Source: an uncultured Aquimarina sp.
Lineage (GTDB): Bacteria > Bacteroidota > Bacteroidia > Flavobacteriales > Flavobacteriaceae
DNA: 64,000 nucleotides
Assembly (NCBI GenBank): GCA_947496355.1
Contig: CANMCO010000005.1
Span: 349,167 to 413,166, forward strand
Direction: 5' to 3'
Shown here: positions 17,968 to 26,887 of the stretch, piece after piece
Layout of the letters: each line of letters opens with the position of its first letter
Numbering within the stretch: position 1 is the first letter of the stretch
Translations under genes and position numbers: made by a program
The notes under the pieces: model-generated
What the model was told of the DNA's origin: nothing
Databases searched by the model: none
What the model saw: the letters and a program-made list of their open reading frames with translations, nothing else

Positions 17968-20900
17968 TTAAAGATGATTTTTTCTTCGATATAAAAACAA
18001 ACTCCCTAGTAACACAGTCAACATCAATATTCCTAATACCCAATACAACTGACTATTATCACTAAACGCTATCGGTGCCGAGTCTCCTACCAAATAAAAA
18101 CCACCCCAATAAAAAGGATGCACACGGTTTACATTAGCCGTTTTTAGATATTGCAATTTGGCTTGTTGTAATGCTTTGGATTTGTTCATCCCCAACTTTA
18201 GATTGGTATAGAAATACCTCATTAACTCTGGGGTCGTTTGATCAGACACCTCCCAACTGCTGAGTAATAAACTTTTGGTCCCTGCATACTGAAAAGCACT
18301 CCCTAAACTCATAATCCCTTCGCCCTTAGCTATTTTACCTGTTCCTGTATTGCATGCGCTTAGCACAGTAAGTTCTGCAGGAATATCCAAAGCAAATAAT
18401 TCATGAGCATACAATAAATTATCTTCTATCGTATCCTTACTTTTGGTAAAATATAGCTTAGAGTTTTCTGGGCGTTGGTTATCTACGTCTCCGTGCAATG
18501 CCAAGTGAAGTATGTTATACTCGCCTGCATTTTTCTTAAAATTGGACTCTACAGCCTGTGATCCAAAATAATACCGCCCATCAATAATATCAGAAATCGC
18601 CCTGATCTCTTTGCGTGTGCCCGGTAAATCGTCACCAGTATCTCGCAAAGTTGCCAAACTCATCGTTTTTGTATCTACGATATTGGTACTGTCTGTAAAT
18701 GAAAAAGCCAGACATTCTTGCCGTTTTTTGGCTCCCTGATTCTTTTGAGTTCTAAATAACAAATTAGCAGAGTTAGCATACGTCACAGCATAGTCTTTAA
18801 GCAAATACGATAGTGTTTTAGGGTTGTTAGAGACATCTTTTTGGGTAAGCAACAACTCAAAATTAAGGTGCCACAATGGTCCATCGGGTATAACAATAAG
18901 TTCATCTCCTACAAGTTTATCTGTAATTGGAGCGAGAAGCTCATCATATAAACCATAAGCAAATTGTTTGTAATCTTCTATGTTTTTTGAAGTAATCGCC
19001 TCTCTTAATTGCTCAATCCTATGGGTTAAATTTTGGGTTTTCAGCTCTTGTACGGCAAGATTATTTTTGGAAATTATAAACGCATAGCTACTACTATCTG
19101 CTACAAAAAACTCTAGCAAGGTGGTATTTTCTTTAAGGTTTTTCTGGATATCTACAACAGAAGTAATGTTGTTTTCATGTTTTACTTGATAATATTTTGG
19201 ATAGTTTTTTTCTAAAACAGCTGTTAGAGAATCTTGCCGTCTATTGATGTCAAATAATCGACTCTCATAATTAGTGATTTTGGTAGAATCTGTTGCTTGA
19301 GATGATCGTTCCTCGGTGATTTTTGATTTATAGAATGAATTATTGATTCTAAGCTCTTTTTCTAACTCCAACAAATCTGTTGATATCCCAGTAAAATTCT
19401 TGGCATTAGATGCTGCAAGCAACTCTTTAAGGGTATTGGACTTACTCTTTTCTGCATAATAAAAGGCTTGCTCTAGTGATTTTTGATCTTGGTTATGATC
19501 ATAAAGCAATAATTGGGCCTCTATCGCTCCTTGATATAACTCTTTGGCTTTTTTTGCAAACGCTACTTTATCCTGGTAATTGGTAAACGTTTGTCTGATC
19601 TTATTGATTAGTGTATCTGCTTTTTGATATGTTTTGATAGCATTGTTAAGCATACCTATATCTTTACTCTTCTGGAAAAGTTTTTTATAAGTTTTGGCTT
19701 TACCCTTAAGTGTTGACAATAAAACATCCAAATTTAAATATTGACCAGCATTAGTATTAGACATGGTGTTTGCGGTTATAGCATTTTCATAATTAATTAA
19801 TGCCTTTTCAAAATCATTTTGTGCAAAGTACACTTTTGCAACATCATTATAGGATTGTGCTACTTTTGGGTGATGTTCGCCAAATAACCTTTGTCTTATT
19901 TCTAAAGCTGTATTGTAGTTTCCTAAAGCTGTACTATATTCTAATTCATTTTTATAAATAGCACCTAAACTGGCATAGGAATCGGCTACATCGGGATGAT
20001 ATTTTCCAAATACCTCTATTCTTATTGTTAGCGATTTAATACAATAATCTATTGCTTTGCTATAATCATTTTTATCACTATATAACTCTCCAATATCATT
20101 ATACGAATCTGCAATTTTAGAATTACCTTGATCAAATATCTTTCTTCTTATTGCTAATGCTTTGGTATAATATATTAGTGATCTATTATAATCTCCTTTT
20201 AACCTATATAGATTCCCAACATTGTTGTAACTAGTGGATACATCTTTATGATTTTCACCGTTAATTTTGATGTTATCATCAATACCTTTTTTACAGTAAA
20301 TTAATGCCTTGTCATACTCTCCTTTATATTTGTAAATAATTCCAATGTTATTAAAAACATAAGGAACAATAATGTTTTCATCTTGTTCTTCTATTTTCCT
20401 TTTAACATTAAGAGCTTGTTTATAATAATATAATGCCTTGTCATACTGTCCCATATTCTTATAACAAATTCCAATATAATTATTGGCTGTAATTAAACTT
20501 TTATGTTTTTCCCCTTTGTTATAGATTAAAATGGACAGTCTACTTTGCAAATGAACCAAAGCTTTGTCATACTTTCCTTTCATTTTATATATCCTGCCAA
20601 TAAGATCATTACAATTTGCTAACTCTATATGGTTTTCAGGTAACACTTTGGTTCTAATAGATAAAACTGTTTTCAAATAGTTTAATGCTTTATCGAATTC
20701 TTCCTGTCTATAATATATCAGACCAATATTAAAATAGGTTCTACTGGTATTTATATGAGATGTTCCTAATTTTTCCTTCCTAATCTGTAACGATTTTTGG
20801 TAGTAAGGCAATGCTTTATTACCTTTATGTTGTCTAACAAGTATGGTTCCAATATTGCTATAAGAATAAGCAATATCCAAATGATCCTTAGGGAAAATTT

Positions 20901-21345
20901 CCAATCTAATCTTTAATGCCTTGTGGCAATAATCCAATGCCATTTCAAAATCTAATCTGTTCCAATTATAATAATTACCAATATTATCATAAGAATATGC
21001 TTCTTCTCCATTACTTTTTTTAAGGTATCGACTACTAATTTCTAGCGCTTTTTTAGCATTATCTAAAGACTCTACATATTTTTCATCAAAGATTTGACTC
21101 TCAGAAATCTTATTATAACATCGGGCTACCCGCTCCCAAGTTTTTGCGTTGCGATAGATGGGTAGGGCTTTTTCAAAATATACTACCGCACTATCTAGTT
21201 TTCTATCGGTTAAGAACGCATCTCCTTTTTTAAAATATTGAGACGCAGGTATCGTATCGGTTATGGTTTGGGCGTAACTAAGGGTAGTAAATAAAAAGAT
21301 GACACAACTCACTACCCATATGGGTGATATTTTTTTTTGTTTCAT
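17968..21345 (-). CDS. Secreted, membrane-anchored TPR-CHAT protein
   Basis: 1125 residues from ATG 21345; an ATG 21 bp upstream exists, but this start gives a clean signal peptide (MKQKKISPIWVVSCVIFLFTTLSYAQ). Residues 30-560 hold about twelve TPR units with regular A..YNNIGxxYxxxGxYxxAlxYxxKALxI spacing (42-residue, kinesin-light-chain type). A coiled-coil region (about 590-740) leads to a CHAT domain (about 800-1090) with the caspase-like dyad His951 (HLALHG) and Cys998 (LSACNTG) intact. One C-terminal membrane helix is followed by RRKNHL. The topology puts the protease domain in the periplasm. Divergent from an ECF sigma/anti-sigma pair. Target and trigger are unknown. Confidence 0.88.
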   Translation of the reverse strand: MKQKKISPIWVVSCVIFLFTTLSYAQTITDTIPASQYFKKGDAFLTDRKLDSAVVYFEKALPIYRNAKTWERVARCYNKISESQIFDEKYVESLDNAKKALEISSRYLKKSNGEEAYSYDNIGNYYNWNRLDFEMALDYCHKALKIRLEIFPKDHLDIAYSYSNIGTILVRQHKGNKALPYYQKSLQIRKEKLGTSHINTSRTYFNIGLIYYRQEEFDKALNYLKTVLSIRTKVLPENHIELANCNDLIGRIYKMKGKYDKALVHLQSRLSILIYNKGEKHKSLITANNYIGICYKNMGQYDKALYYYKQALNVKRKIEEQDENIIVPYVFNNIGIIYKYKGEYDKALIYCKKGIDDNIKINGENHKDVSTSYNNVGNLYRLKGDYNRSLIYYTKALAIRRKIFDQGNSKIADSYNDIGELYSDKNDYSKAIDYCIKSLTIRIEVFGKYHPDVADSYASLGAIYKNELEYSTALGNYNTALEIRQRLFGEHHPKVAQSYNDVAKVYFAQNDFEKALINYENAITANTMSNTNAGQYLNLDVLLSTLKGKAKTYKKLFQKSKDIGMLNNAIKTYQKADTLINKIRQTFTNYQDKVAFAKKAKELYQGAIEAQLLLYDHNQDQKSLEQAFYYAEKSKSNTLKELLAASNAKNFTGISTDLLELEKELRINNSFYKSKITEERSSQATDSTKITNYESRLFDINRRQDSLTAVLEKNYPKYYQVKHENNITSVVDIQKNLKENTTLLEFFVADSSSYAFIISKNNLAVQELKTQNLTHRIEQLREAITSKNIEDYKQFAYGLYDELLAPITDKLVGDELIVIPDGPLWHLNFELLLTQKDVSNNPKTLSYLLKDYAVTYANSANLLFRTQKNQGAKKRQECLAFSFTDSTNIVDTKTMSLATLRDTGDDLPGTRKEIRAISDIIDGRYYFGSQAVESNFKKNAGEYNILHLALHGDVDNQRPENSKLYFTKSKDTIEDNLLYAHELFALDIPAELTVLSACNTGTGKIAKGEGIMSLGSAFQYAGTKSLLLSSWEVSDQTTPELMRYFYTNLKLGMNKSKALQQAKLQYLKTANVNRVHPFYWGGFYLVGDSAPIAFSDNSQLYWVLGILMLTVLLGSLFLYRRKNHL

Positions 21346-21471
21346 GAATTTTATGTCAATAATCATCTTCTTGTTATTGTATTATGTATTTTTCTTTTTT
21401 TCGTTACCGATTTATAGATACTATTTATCATCCAGCATTTGATCAGTAATTCACCTTATAACATGTAATTA

Positions 21472-21499
21472 TAGATCCCTGCCTACGCTGGGATGACAA
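21472..21499 (-). repeat. REP-like element copy 3
   Basis: Same 28-bp element as copies 1 and 2, inverted relative to copy 1, in the divergent region between the CHAT gene and the sigma factor. The element thus lies on both sides of the CHAT gene. Confidence 0.75.
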
Positions 21500-21632
21500 C
21501 TTTAATGGATTCCGGCTTATTTTATTAATTGTTTCCTTTTTATATTAATAGCAAAGAAACTAAAATTGTTACTTTTATATCTGATTTAATGCCTGCAAAG
21601 GGTAACAATCTATTGTTTTAGTACATAAACCT

Positions 21633-22214
21633 ATGAGTAACATCGAAGATCGTAAATTTTTGGAAGGTATCCTTTCTGGTGACGAGGTTATTATTAAAGC
21701 TTTTTACAAAAAAAACCTCTCCTATATAAGCGGATACATTCTTAAGAATTCTGGTAATGAAGCCGATGTAGAAGATGTTTTTCAGGATGCATTGATTTTG
21801 ATATATCAAAAATTAAAGTCTGATTCGCTAGAGCTTCATTCTTCATTGTCTACTTACTTTTACGGTATTTGTAGAAACATTTGGAGAAATAGATTACGAA
21901 AAAACAAAAAAATGGTAATTACAGAAGATGTTGTACACGATGAAGAAGGTATACCTCCTGAAATTATTGAAGAAATTGCACAAAAGGAGCGTGAACATGT
22001 ATACCGAAAACATTTCTTGAAACTTAGCAATACGTGTCGCGAAGTATTGGGTTTGCTTTTTCAAGGAAATAGCATGAAAGAAATTGCTCATATCACGGGA
22101 TATTCTGAAGGATACACCAGGAAGAAGAAATTTGAGTGTAAAAAATCGCTGATAGAAATGATCGAAAAAGATCCTGCATACAAGGAGTTACAATTAACTC
22201 CAGAAAAGAAATAG
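21633..22214 (+). CDS. ECF-type RNA polymerase sigma factor
   Basis: 193 residues. Region 2 is seen in NEADVEDVFQDALILIYQKL and STYFYGICRNIWRNRLR (about 45-90); region 4 HTH in LSNTCREVLGLLFQGNSMKEIAHITGYSEGYTRKKKFECKKSL (about 135-180). This two-region form is the ECF group, which redirects RNA polymerase to a special promoter set. The next gene starts 5 bp downstream and has the form of its membrane anti-sigma partner; the TPR-CHAT gene is divergent 287 bp away. The regulon is not known, but the CHAT gene is a fair candidate. Confidence 0.9.
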   Translation: MSNIEDRKFLEGILSGDEVIIKAFYKKNLSYISGYILKNSGNEADVEDVFQDALILIYQKLKSDSLELHSSLSTYFYGICRNIWRNRLRKNKKMVITEDVVHDEEGIPPEIIEEIAQKEREHVYRKHFLKLSNTCREVLGLLFQGNSMKEIAHITGYSEGYTRKKKFECKKSLIEMIEKDPAYKELQLTPEKK

Positions 22215-22219
22215 ATTTT

Positions 22220-22954
22220 ATGGACAGAACTCCAGAAATATTTGAAAAAATAGAAGGGTATCTTAATAATACATTACCCAAGGAAGAACTACTTGCCTTT
22301 GAAAAGGAAATATCTAATACTCCTGCATTAAAACAAGAGATTGAAAAGCATAGATCTTTACATGTAACATTAAGTGATCAAGATACACTAGAGTTTAAAG
22401 AAAAACTGGTAAAAATCAGTACTGAAATCAAAAAGGAAGAAACCTCATCCTCATTTTTTTCTCTATTCTGGAAAATTGCAGCTTCTATCGTTGTGATATT
22501 TGGTGTAGGGACACTGTTTTGGTATACGATCAACAATCAAGATCAAACACAAGAATTATATGCTCAATATTATGAACCTTTTCCCGTAGAAGATGTTTCT
22601 CGTGGAGAAGATGATAACGCCCTACAAGATGTTATGAAAAGTTATAGAAATGGGGATTATTCTATTGTAATTTCTGAGCTGGAAGAACTTCCTAATACCA
22701 TCAAAAAAGATCTAATTCACTTATATTTGGGCAATAGCTATCTAAACACAAATCAGGAAGAAAAAGCTATCGGCCAATTTGAAAGTATCCAAAAAAATAG
22801 TCAGTATTACGAAAATACTAGATGGTATCTAGCACTAACTTATCTTAAATTGGGCAACCCTAAAAAAATAAAACCAATCCTTCAAGAAATTATTGAATAC
22901 AATGGCGTTTATAAAGAAAATGCTACTCAATTAATGAACGCCTTAACTAAGTAA
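22220..22954 (+). CDS. Membrane TPR protein, probable anti-sigma factor
   Basis: 244 residues. The N-terminal 70 residues (IEGYLNNTLPKEELLAFEKEI, then LKQEIEKHRSLH) look like the cytoplasmic domain of Bacteroidota anti-sigma factors, which bind and hold the cognate sigma. A single membrane helix follows (FSLFWKIAASIVVIFGVGTLFW, about 78-98). The periplasmic part (about 105-244) has three TPR-like units (YRNGDYSIVISELEEL, LIHLYLGNSYLNTNQEEKAIGQFE, WYLALTYLKLGNPKK). This would let the sigma factor respond to a periplasmic protein, possibly through TPR contacts with the CHAT protein. Role by position and layout; not proven. Confidence 0.75.
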   Translation: MDRTPEIFEKIEGYLNNTLPKEELLAFEKEISNTPALKQEIEKHRSLHVTLSDQDTLEFKEKLVKISTEIKKEETSSSFFSLFWKIAASIVVIFGVGTLFWYTINNQDQTQELYAQYYEPFPVEDVSRGEDDNALQDVMKSYRNGDYSIVISELEELPNTIKKDLIHLYLGNSYLNTNQEEKAIGQFESIQKNSQYYENTRWYLALTYLKLGNPKKIKPILQEIIEYNGVYKENATQLMNALTK

Positions 22955-22992
22955 CCAACACTTTCCTAAATATTTCTCTCTTTTTAAACACT

Positions 22993-23023
22993 CTGGTTGT
23001 CTTAACAACAACCCAGGTTTTTC
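22993..23023 (+). terminator. Terminator after the sigma/anti-sigma pair
   Basis: CTGGTTGT pairs with ACAACCCAG (one bulged C), followed by GTTTTTC. It is followed at 23023-23043 by a second perfect palindrome, CTTACCTA/TAGGTAAG with a 5-nt loop. Confidence 0.7.
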
Positions 23024-23043
23024 TTACCTATATATTAGGTAAG
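23023..23043. repeat. Perfect palindrome CTTACCTA-N5-TAGGTAAG
   Basis: An 8-bp perfect dyad without a T-run, 147 bp ahead of the small HTH gene. It could be an operator or a second RNA hairpin; nothing decides between them. Confidence 0.45.
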
Positions 23044-23189
23044 AACTTATTATTACCTCTACACTAATAAAAAACTAAAGAATTTTAAAAAAATCTAATT
23101 ATTAAGGTAACAAAACTATTTGTTGATACATAAACATAAGACCCCCACAATACATATTGATAATCGGAATAACAAAAAAAGGAATACTT

Positions 23190-23462
23190 ATGAATGTTAT
23201 CATCAAACAAATTGAACTAATCGAGAGAATTGATCAACTTATTCGTTTAAAAGCGACAGGAAGCCCAACGGAGCTTGCCTATCGTTTAGACATCTCAAAA
23301 ACTAAGTTATATCGAATCATTAATACGATGCGTCAATTAAATGCTCCTGTCATTTATGATGTTTCTCTACAAAGTTTTGTATATGAAGAAGCTGTGGGAT
23401 TCAAATTTGGGTTCTATCAAAGAAAACTAAACACTAAGGAATTGAATCCTCTTGTTGGGTAA
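23190..23462 (+). CDS. Small HTH DNA-binding protein
   Basis: 90 residues from ATG 23190 (AAAGGAATACTT just ahead gives a weak ribosome site); a TTG 33 bp upstream would add an unlikely tail. Residues 20-50 form a helix-turn-helix: LKATGSPTELAYRLDISKTKLYRIINTMRQLNAP, like the wHTH of DeoR/HTH_11-type proteins, but no ligand domain follows. Such short HTH proteins are frequent in Flavobacteria and their targets are not known. A T-rich stretch follows the stop. Confidence 0.8.
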   Translation: MNVIIKQIELIERIDQLIRLKATGSPTELAYRLDISKTKLYRIINTMRQLNAPVIYDVSLQSFVYEEAVGFKFGFYQRKLNTKELNPLVG

Positions 23463-23790
23463 TAACCAACTTGATGAATTAAAGCATTTTTTTTTCAAAA
23501 TAAAAATCCCAGTTCCGAAAAATGAAACTGGCGTGTACTATTCTTGCATTAGAAATGAGTTGAGTTAATCATTTTCAATATGTAGTTAGCCATTACAGTT
23601 ATGAAAAAGATCCAATATTCGGTTTAGACTAGGGGTAGGAGAAATTGATATTGGGTCTAGAGGAGGTAAAGTTACCCCTTGATTTTTCGGCGTTAGCTGA
23701 TTTTTTGTAATTCCCTTAATTCTCCCATACTGTGGTATGGGAGAATTTTCAAGGGAAATTATATCTAATAGAACTATACTGGAATTCTTT
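23463..23790. other. 328-bp intergenic region with hairpins
   Basis: Contains a weak hairpin CCAGTT...AACTGG at about 23508-23532 and the strong hairpin listed separately at 23711-23757. Short frames around 23601-23682 are interrupted by stops and are not called. Confidence 0.5.
23711..23757. terminator. Long two-step hairpin beyond the acyl-CoA dehydrogenase
   Basis: Inner perfect 13-bp stem (AATTCTCCCATAC/GTATGGGAGAATT, loop TGTG) and outer TTCCCTT/AAGGGAA pairing. It lies 34 bp past the stop of the minus-strand gene and can end its transcript. Confidence 0.65.
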
Positions 23791-24969
23791 TTATTTAAAT
23801 GCAGAAAAACCGGTAATATCCATACCTGTTATTAATAAATGAATATCGTGAGTCCCCTCGTAAGTTATTACACTTTCTAAGTTCATCATATGACGCATAA
23901 TACTGTACTCACCTGTGATTCCCATTCCACCAAGGATTTGTCTAGCTTCTCTGGCTATTTTTATAGCCATATCTACATTATTACGTTTTGCCATAGAGAT
24001 TTGAGCAGAAGTTGCTTTACCTTCATTACGCAACACTCCCAATCGCCATGCTAGTAATTGTGCTTTGGTAATTTCGGTAATCATTTCTGCTAGTTTCTTT
24101 TGTTGTAACTGAGTGGCGCCAATGGGTTTATCAAACTGAATACGCTCCTTAGCATATCGTAAAGCTGTATCATAACAATCCATTGCAGCACCAATTGCTC
24201 CCCAAGCAATACCATATCGTGCAGAATCCAAGCATCCAAGGGGGGCTCCTAATCCGCTTTTATTTGGTAATAAATTCTCTTTTGGCACCTTTACATTATC
24301 AAAAATCAACTCCCCGGTTGCAGATGCTCGTAGCGACCATTTGTTATGTGTCTCTGGCGTAGAAAAGCCTTCCATACCACGCTCTACTACCAACCCATGA
24401 ATTCTTCCTTCTTCATTTTTGGCCCATACCACGGCAACATCTGCAAAAGGTGCATTAGATATCCAAAGTTTTGCTCCGTTAAGTAGATAATGATCTCCTT
24501 TATCTTTAAAGTTAGTTGTCATCCCTCCAGGATTTGATCCATGATCAGGTTCTGTAAGACCAAAACATCCCATAAATTCCCCAGATGCTAACTTTGGCAA
24601 GTATTTTTTACATTGTTCTTCGTTTCCATATTTCCAGATGGGATACATAACCAATGATGATTGTACAGACGAAGTAGATCGTACTCCAGAATCTCCTCGT
24701 TCTATCTCCTGCATGATCAATCCATAACTTATCTGATCTAATCCTGCTCCTCCGTACTCTTCTGGAATATAAGGACCAAAAGCTCCAATCTCTGCAAGAC
24801 CTTTGATAATTTGATTCGGAAATTCTGCACGTTGTGCATATTCTTCGATAATTGGTGACACTTCACGTTTTACCCAACTACGGGCAGCATCACGTACCAG
24901 TTTATGCTCATCACTAAGCAATTCATCTAAATTATAATAATCTGGAGCTTCAAAAAGATCAGGTTTCAT
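23791..24969 (-). CDS. Acyl-CoA dehydrogenase, glutaryl-CoA dehydrogenase type
   Basis: 392 residues, a complete FAD acyl-CoA dehydrogenase. FAD and substrate motifs: CFGLTEPDHGSNPGGM, LNGAKLWISNAPFADVAVVWAK, and QILGGMGITGEYSIMRHMMNLE. The catalytic Glu is in ITYEGTHDIHLLI near the C-terminus, and RSTSSVQSSLVMYPI near residue 95 is the glutaryl-CoA dehydrogenase pattern. It would oxidise and decarboxylate glutaryl-CoA to crotonyl-CoA in lysine/tryptophan breakdown. Single gene; flanking genes are unrelated. Confidence 0.9.
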   Translation of the reverse strand: MKPDLFEAPDYYNLDELLSDEHKLVRDAARSWVKREVSPIIEEYAQRAEFPNQIIKGLAEIGAFGPYIPEEYGGAGLDQISYGLIMQEIERGDSGVRSTSSVQSSLVMYPIWKYGNEEQCKKYLPKLASGEFMGCFGLTEPDHGSNPGGMTTNFKDKGDHYLLNGAKLWISNAPFADVAVVWAKNEEGRIHGLVVERGMEGFSTPETHNKWSLRASATGELIFDNVKVPKENLLPNKSGLGAPLGCLDSARYGIAWGAIGAAMDCYDTALRYAKERIQFDKPIGATQLQQKKLAEMITEITKAQLLAWRLGVLRNEGKATSAQISMAKRNNVDMAIKIAREARQILGGMGITGEYSIMRHMMNLESVITYEGTHDIHLLITGMDITGFSAFK

Positions 24970-25352
24970 TCAGTATTGTTTTAAACTATTATCAAAATTG
25001 ATGCATCAAAGTGCGTAACAAATGTAATTAATGGAAAAAGAGCAAGCAATTTTTTTGATGTTTTTAAAAAAGTATGTAATTAAATACTAACTCTAATATA
25101 TTTTTAATATTAAAATCCCACACTTTCCTTTACGTAGTTTTTTAACTAAATCCGTGTACAAATTCCGCAGTTCAATACTTTTTTCTACACAAATAAGAAT
25201 TCTTTAACAATTGTTTCTACAACTAACAATTATCTATTAAACAACTGAATAACAGAATTTTAACCGAGTTAACCAATCTTATTTCTGGCTGTGGCACAAT
25301 TATTCTAGTATGTTTGATGTAACAAAATGTAAATCTTAAAAGAAATAACAAA
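24970..25352. other. 383-bp divergent intergenic region
   Basis: No convincing ORF. It holds the promoter of the PepSY-like gene: TATGTTTG at 25309-25316 is an exact -7 match. Confidence 0.5.
25309..25316 (+). promoter_or_regulatory. Bacteroidota -7 element (TATGTTTG)
   Basis: Exact TAnnTTTG match 36 bp ahead of the ATG of the secreted PepSY-like gene. The -33 region (TTTCTGG, about 25282-25288) is a weak match. Confidence 0.5.
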
Positions 25353-25664
25353 ATGAAAAAATTATTTTTATTACCAGTATTAGCTTTCGGATTATTAGTA
25401 GGTACTCAAGAAATCAACGCACAAGAAGTTGCTTCTAATGATAATACTGAAATTGCTACACCTGCTCAGGATAAATATATTGATTTGGCGGTAGAGAATT
25501 TACCTCAAAAAGTTCTTGACGCGGTAGCTAAAGATTTTGCTGGTGCAACTATAGAAAAAGCAGGTGCAAAAGAAGATGCTTCAGAATTTATGTTAGTATT
25601 GAAGCAGGGAGAAAAAACTATGGAAGTTTTTTGTGACGCAGATGGAAATTGGGTCACTAAGTAA
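25353..25664 (+). CDS. Small secreted PepSY-like (DUF2874-type) protein
   Basis: 103 residues with a Sec signal peptide (MKKLFLLPVLAFGLLVGTQEINA). The mature part carries the pattern LPQKVLDAVAKDFAGATIEKA followed by FMLVLKQGEKTMEVFCDADGNWV, which matches the PepSY-like fold of BLIP/DUF2874 proteins (strand, helix, GA.I..A, then VEVFxDxDGxW). Such proteins are periplasmic and often linked to regulation of other enzymes; the role here is unknown. Own promoter and terminator. Confidence 0.8.
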   Translation: MKKLFLLPVLAFGLLVGTQEINAQEVASNDNTEIATPAQDKYIDLAVENLPQKVLDAVAKDFAGATIEKAGAKEDASEFMLVLKQGEKTMEVFCDADGNWVTK

Positions 25665-25738
25665 TAAACTTTGACTACAATTAAGAAGACTTAATTTATA
25701 ACCATAGATTAAACTTCATAGAGTGATTGAATTTAGAA

Positions 25739-25769
25739 GAGGAGGGTTTATTTAAACTCTCCTTTTTTT
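25739..25769. terminator. Terminator between convergent genes
   Basis: GGAGGGTTTA/TAAACTCTCC stem with a 2-nt loop plus a run of seven T, 18 bp from the convergent trmN6 stop. Confidence 0.85.
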
Positions 25770-25786
25770 ATACAGTGAAGAATAGT

Positions 25787-26497
25787 TCACATTTTTAAAT
25801 AAAAATCTTTGGTAAGATTGATATATGGATTAGTATACTGATGACGTGAATTTTCTATCACTAATTCATCAATCTTAGTATTTGCCTGATTAAACCCAAA
25901 AAGCAACATACTCCTTTTAATTTCTGAAGTTGGATTGCCTTTTACTCTGGTAATTTTTTTAGGAAACAAATTAATATTCGCAGCAATCTCAATAACTCGC
26001 TCTTCTTCTTTATACGGAATGATAAGGGCCAGAAGTCCATGATCTGATAACAATCGTGAAGCTCCTACTATTAAATGATCAAATGGAAGAGCGTCTTGAA
26101 ATCTTGCAATATCACGTTGCACATCTGAAGTTTTATAATTCTCGGTATAAAAAGGAGGATTACTGATTAATAAGTCATATTTATCCTCAATTTCATCAAC
26201 AAACTCCTGAAAAGAAGCATGATAGCAAAATAATCTATCACCCCAATCAGAAGATTCAAAATTATCTACAGCTTGCTCATACGCCTCTGTATCAATTTCA
26301 AGAGCATCGATAATTTCGGCTTCAGATCTTTGAGCAGCCATTAAAGCGATAACACCTGTTCCAGTTCCTATATCCAGAATTGAATTTACTGAATCATCAA
26401 TTGGGACCCAAGCACCAAGAAGTACACCGTCTGTTCCAATTTTCATGGCGCAGCGATCTTGATTAACTGTGAATTGTTTGAATTTGAAAGGTTTCAT
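25787..26497 (-). CDS. trmN6: tRNA1(Val) (adenine37-N6)-methyltransferase
   Basis: 236 residues. Starts MKPFKFKQFTVNQDRCAMKIGTDGVLLGAW, which is typical of the YfiC/TrmN6 family, then the SAM-binding loop LDIGTGTGVIALMAAQR and the adenine N6-methyltransferase motif NPPFY (LLISNPPFYTEN, about residue 120). It methylates A37 of tRNA1(Val). In the same direction as rimM and rpsP, but separated from rimM by a four-helix-bundle gene that seems to be an insertion. Confidence 0.92.
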   Translation of the reverse strand: MKPFKFKQFTVNQDRCAMKIGTDGVLLGAWVPIDDSVNSILDIGTGTGVIALMAAQRSEAEIIDALEIDTEAYEQAVDNFESSDWGDRLFCYHASFQEFVDEIEDKYDLLISNPPFYTENYKTSDVQRDIARFQDALPFDHLIVGASRLLSDHGLLALIIPYKEEERVIEIAANINLFPKKITRVKGNPTSEIKRSMLLFGFNQANTKIDELVIENSRHQYTNPYINLTKDFYLKM

Positions 26498-26536
26498 TTA
26501 TAAATTTTCAACATCAAAATCTAAAATTCCAAATTC

Positions 26537-26887
26537 TTATGATTTTAACAGAATTGCAGATAAAATTTTCCTTAATTCCTGAACTTCTTGAATTAAGTGA
26601 CTCAGTTCTCTATCAAGGTCAGGATTCAAATCCTTTAATAGCATTAACCAATATTGCGATTCCTTTGCCTCTTTTCTAGATATTTTTACTCGATACCTAA
26701 AATCCTTATCTCCTAATTTTTCATTAGCTTCAATATAATTAGCTCCAACAGAACCTGAAGATCTTATTAATTGTTTTCCATCTTCAATATTAGAAACGCT
26801 TCTAGGTAATTTTTTCACAAAAAGTCTACAATTTCTAGCGAACAAATAAGTTCTTTCTTCTAAATTATAAACTTTTGTCTTACCCAT
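26537..26887 (-). CDS. Four-helix-bundle protein (23S rRNA IVP family)
   Basis: 116 residues, all helical. Motifs LFARNCRLFVKKLPRS, QLIRSSGSVGANYIEANE and FRYRVKISRKEAKESQYWLMLL are characteristic of the four-helix-bundle family first found in 23S rRNA intervening sequences. In Bacteroidota these genes often sit alone between unrelated core genes; here it lies between trmN6 and rimM. The two flanks carry A/T-rich copies of AAATTCCAAA in inverted orientation (about 26521-26536 and 26907-26925). Function unknown; the placement suggests a small mobile or mobilised unit. Confidence 0.88.
   Translation of the reverse strand: MGKTKVYNLEERTYLFARNCRLFVKKLPRSVSNIEDGKQLIRSSGSVGANYIEANEKLGDKDFRYRVKISRKEAKESQYWLMLLKDLNPDLDRELSHLIQEVQELRKILSAILLKS

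Noticed and set aside
17810..18043. Minus-strand ORF of 77 codons over the repeat downstream of the CHAT gene
   Set aside because: It runs through the REP elements and overlaps the end of the CHAT gene in another frame; no domain.
23601..23682. Short frames with MKKIQYSV and, in another frame, RLGVGEIDIGSRGGKVTP
   Set aside because: The first stops after eight codons and the second has no start; a single frameshift would join them, so this might be a decayed small peptide gene, but nothing supports it.
25291..25306. TGGCAC near a sigma-54 type -24 box
   Set aside because: The -12 part reads TTCT, not TTGC, and a good TAnnTTTG element follows at 25309, so the usual promoter is the simpler reading.
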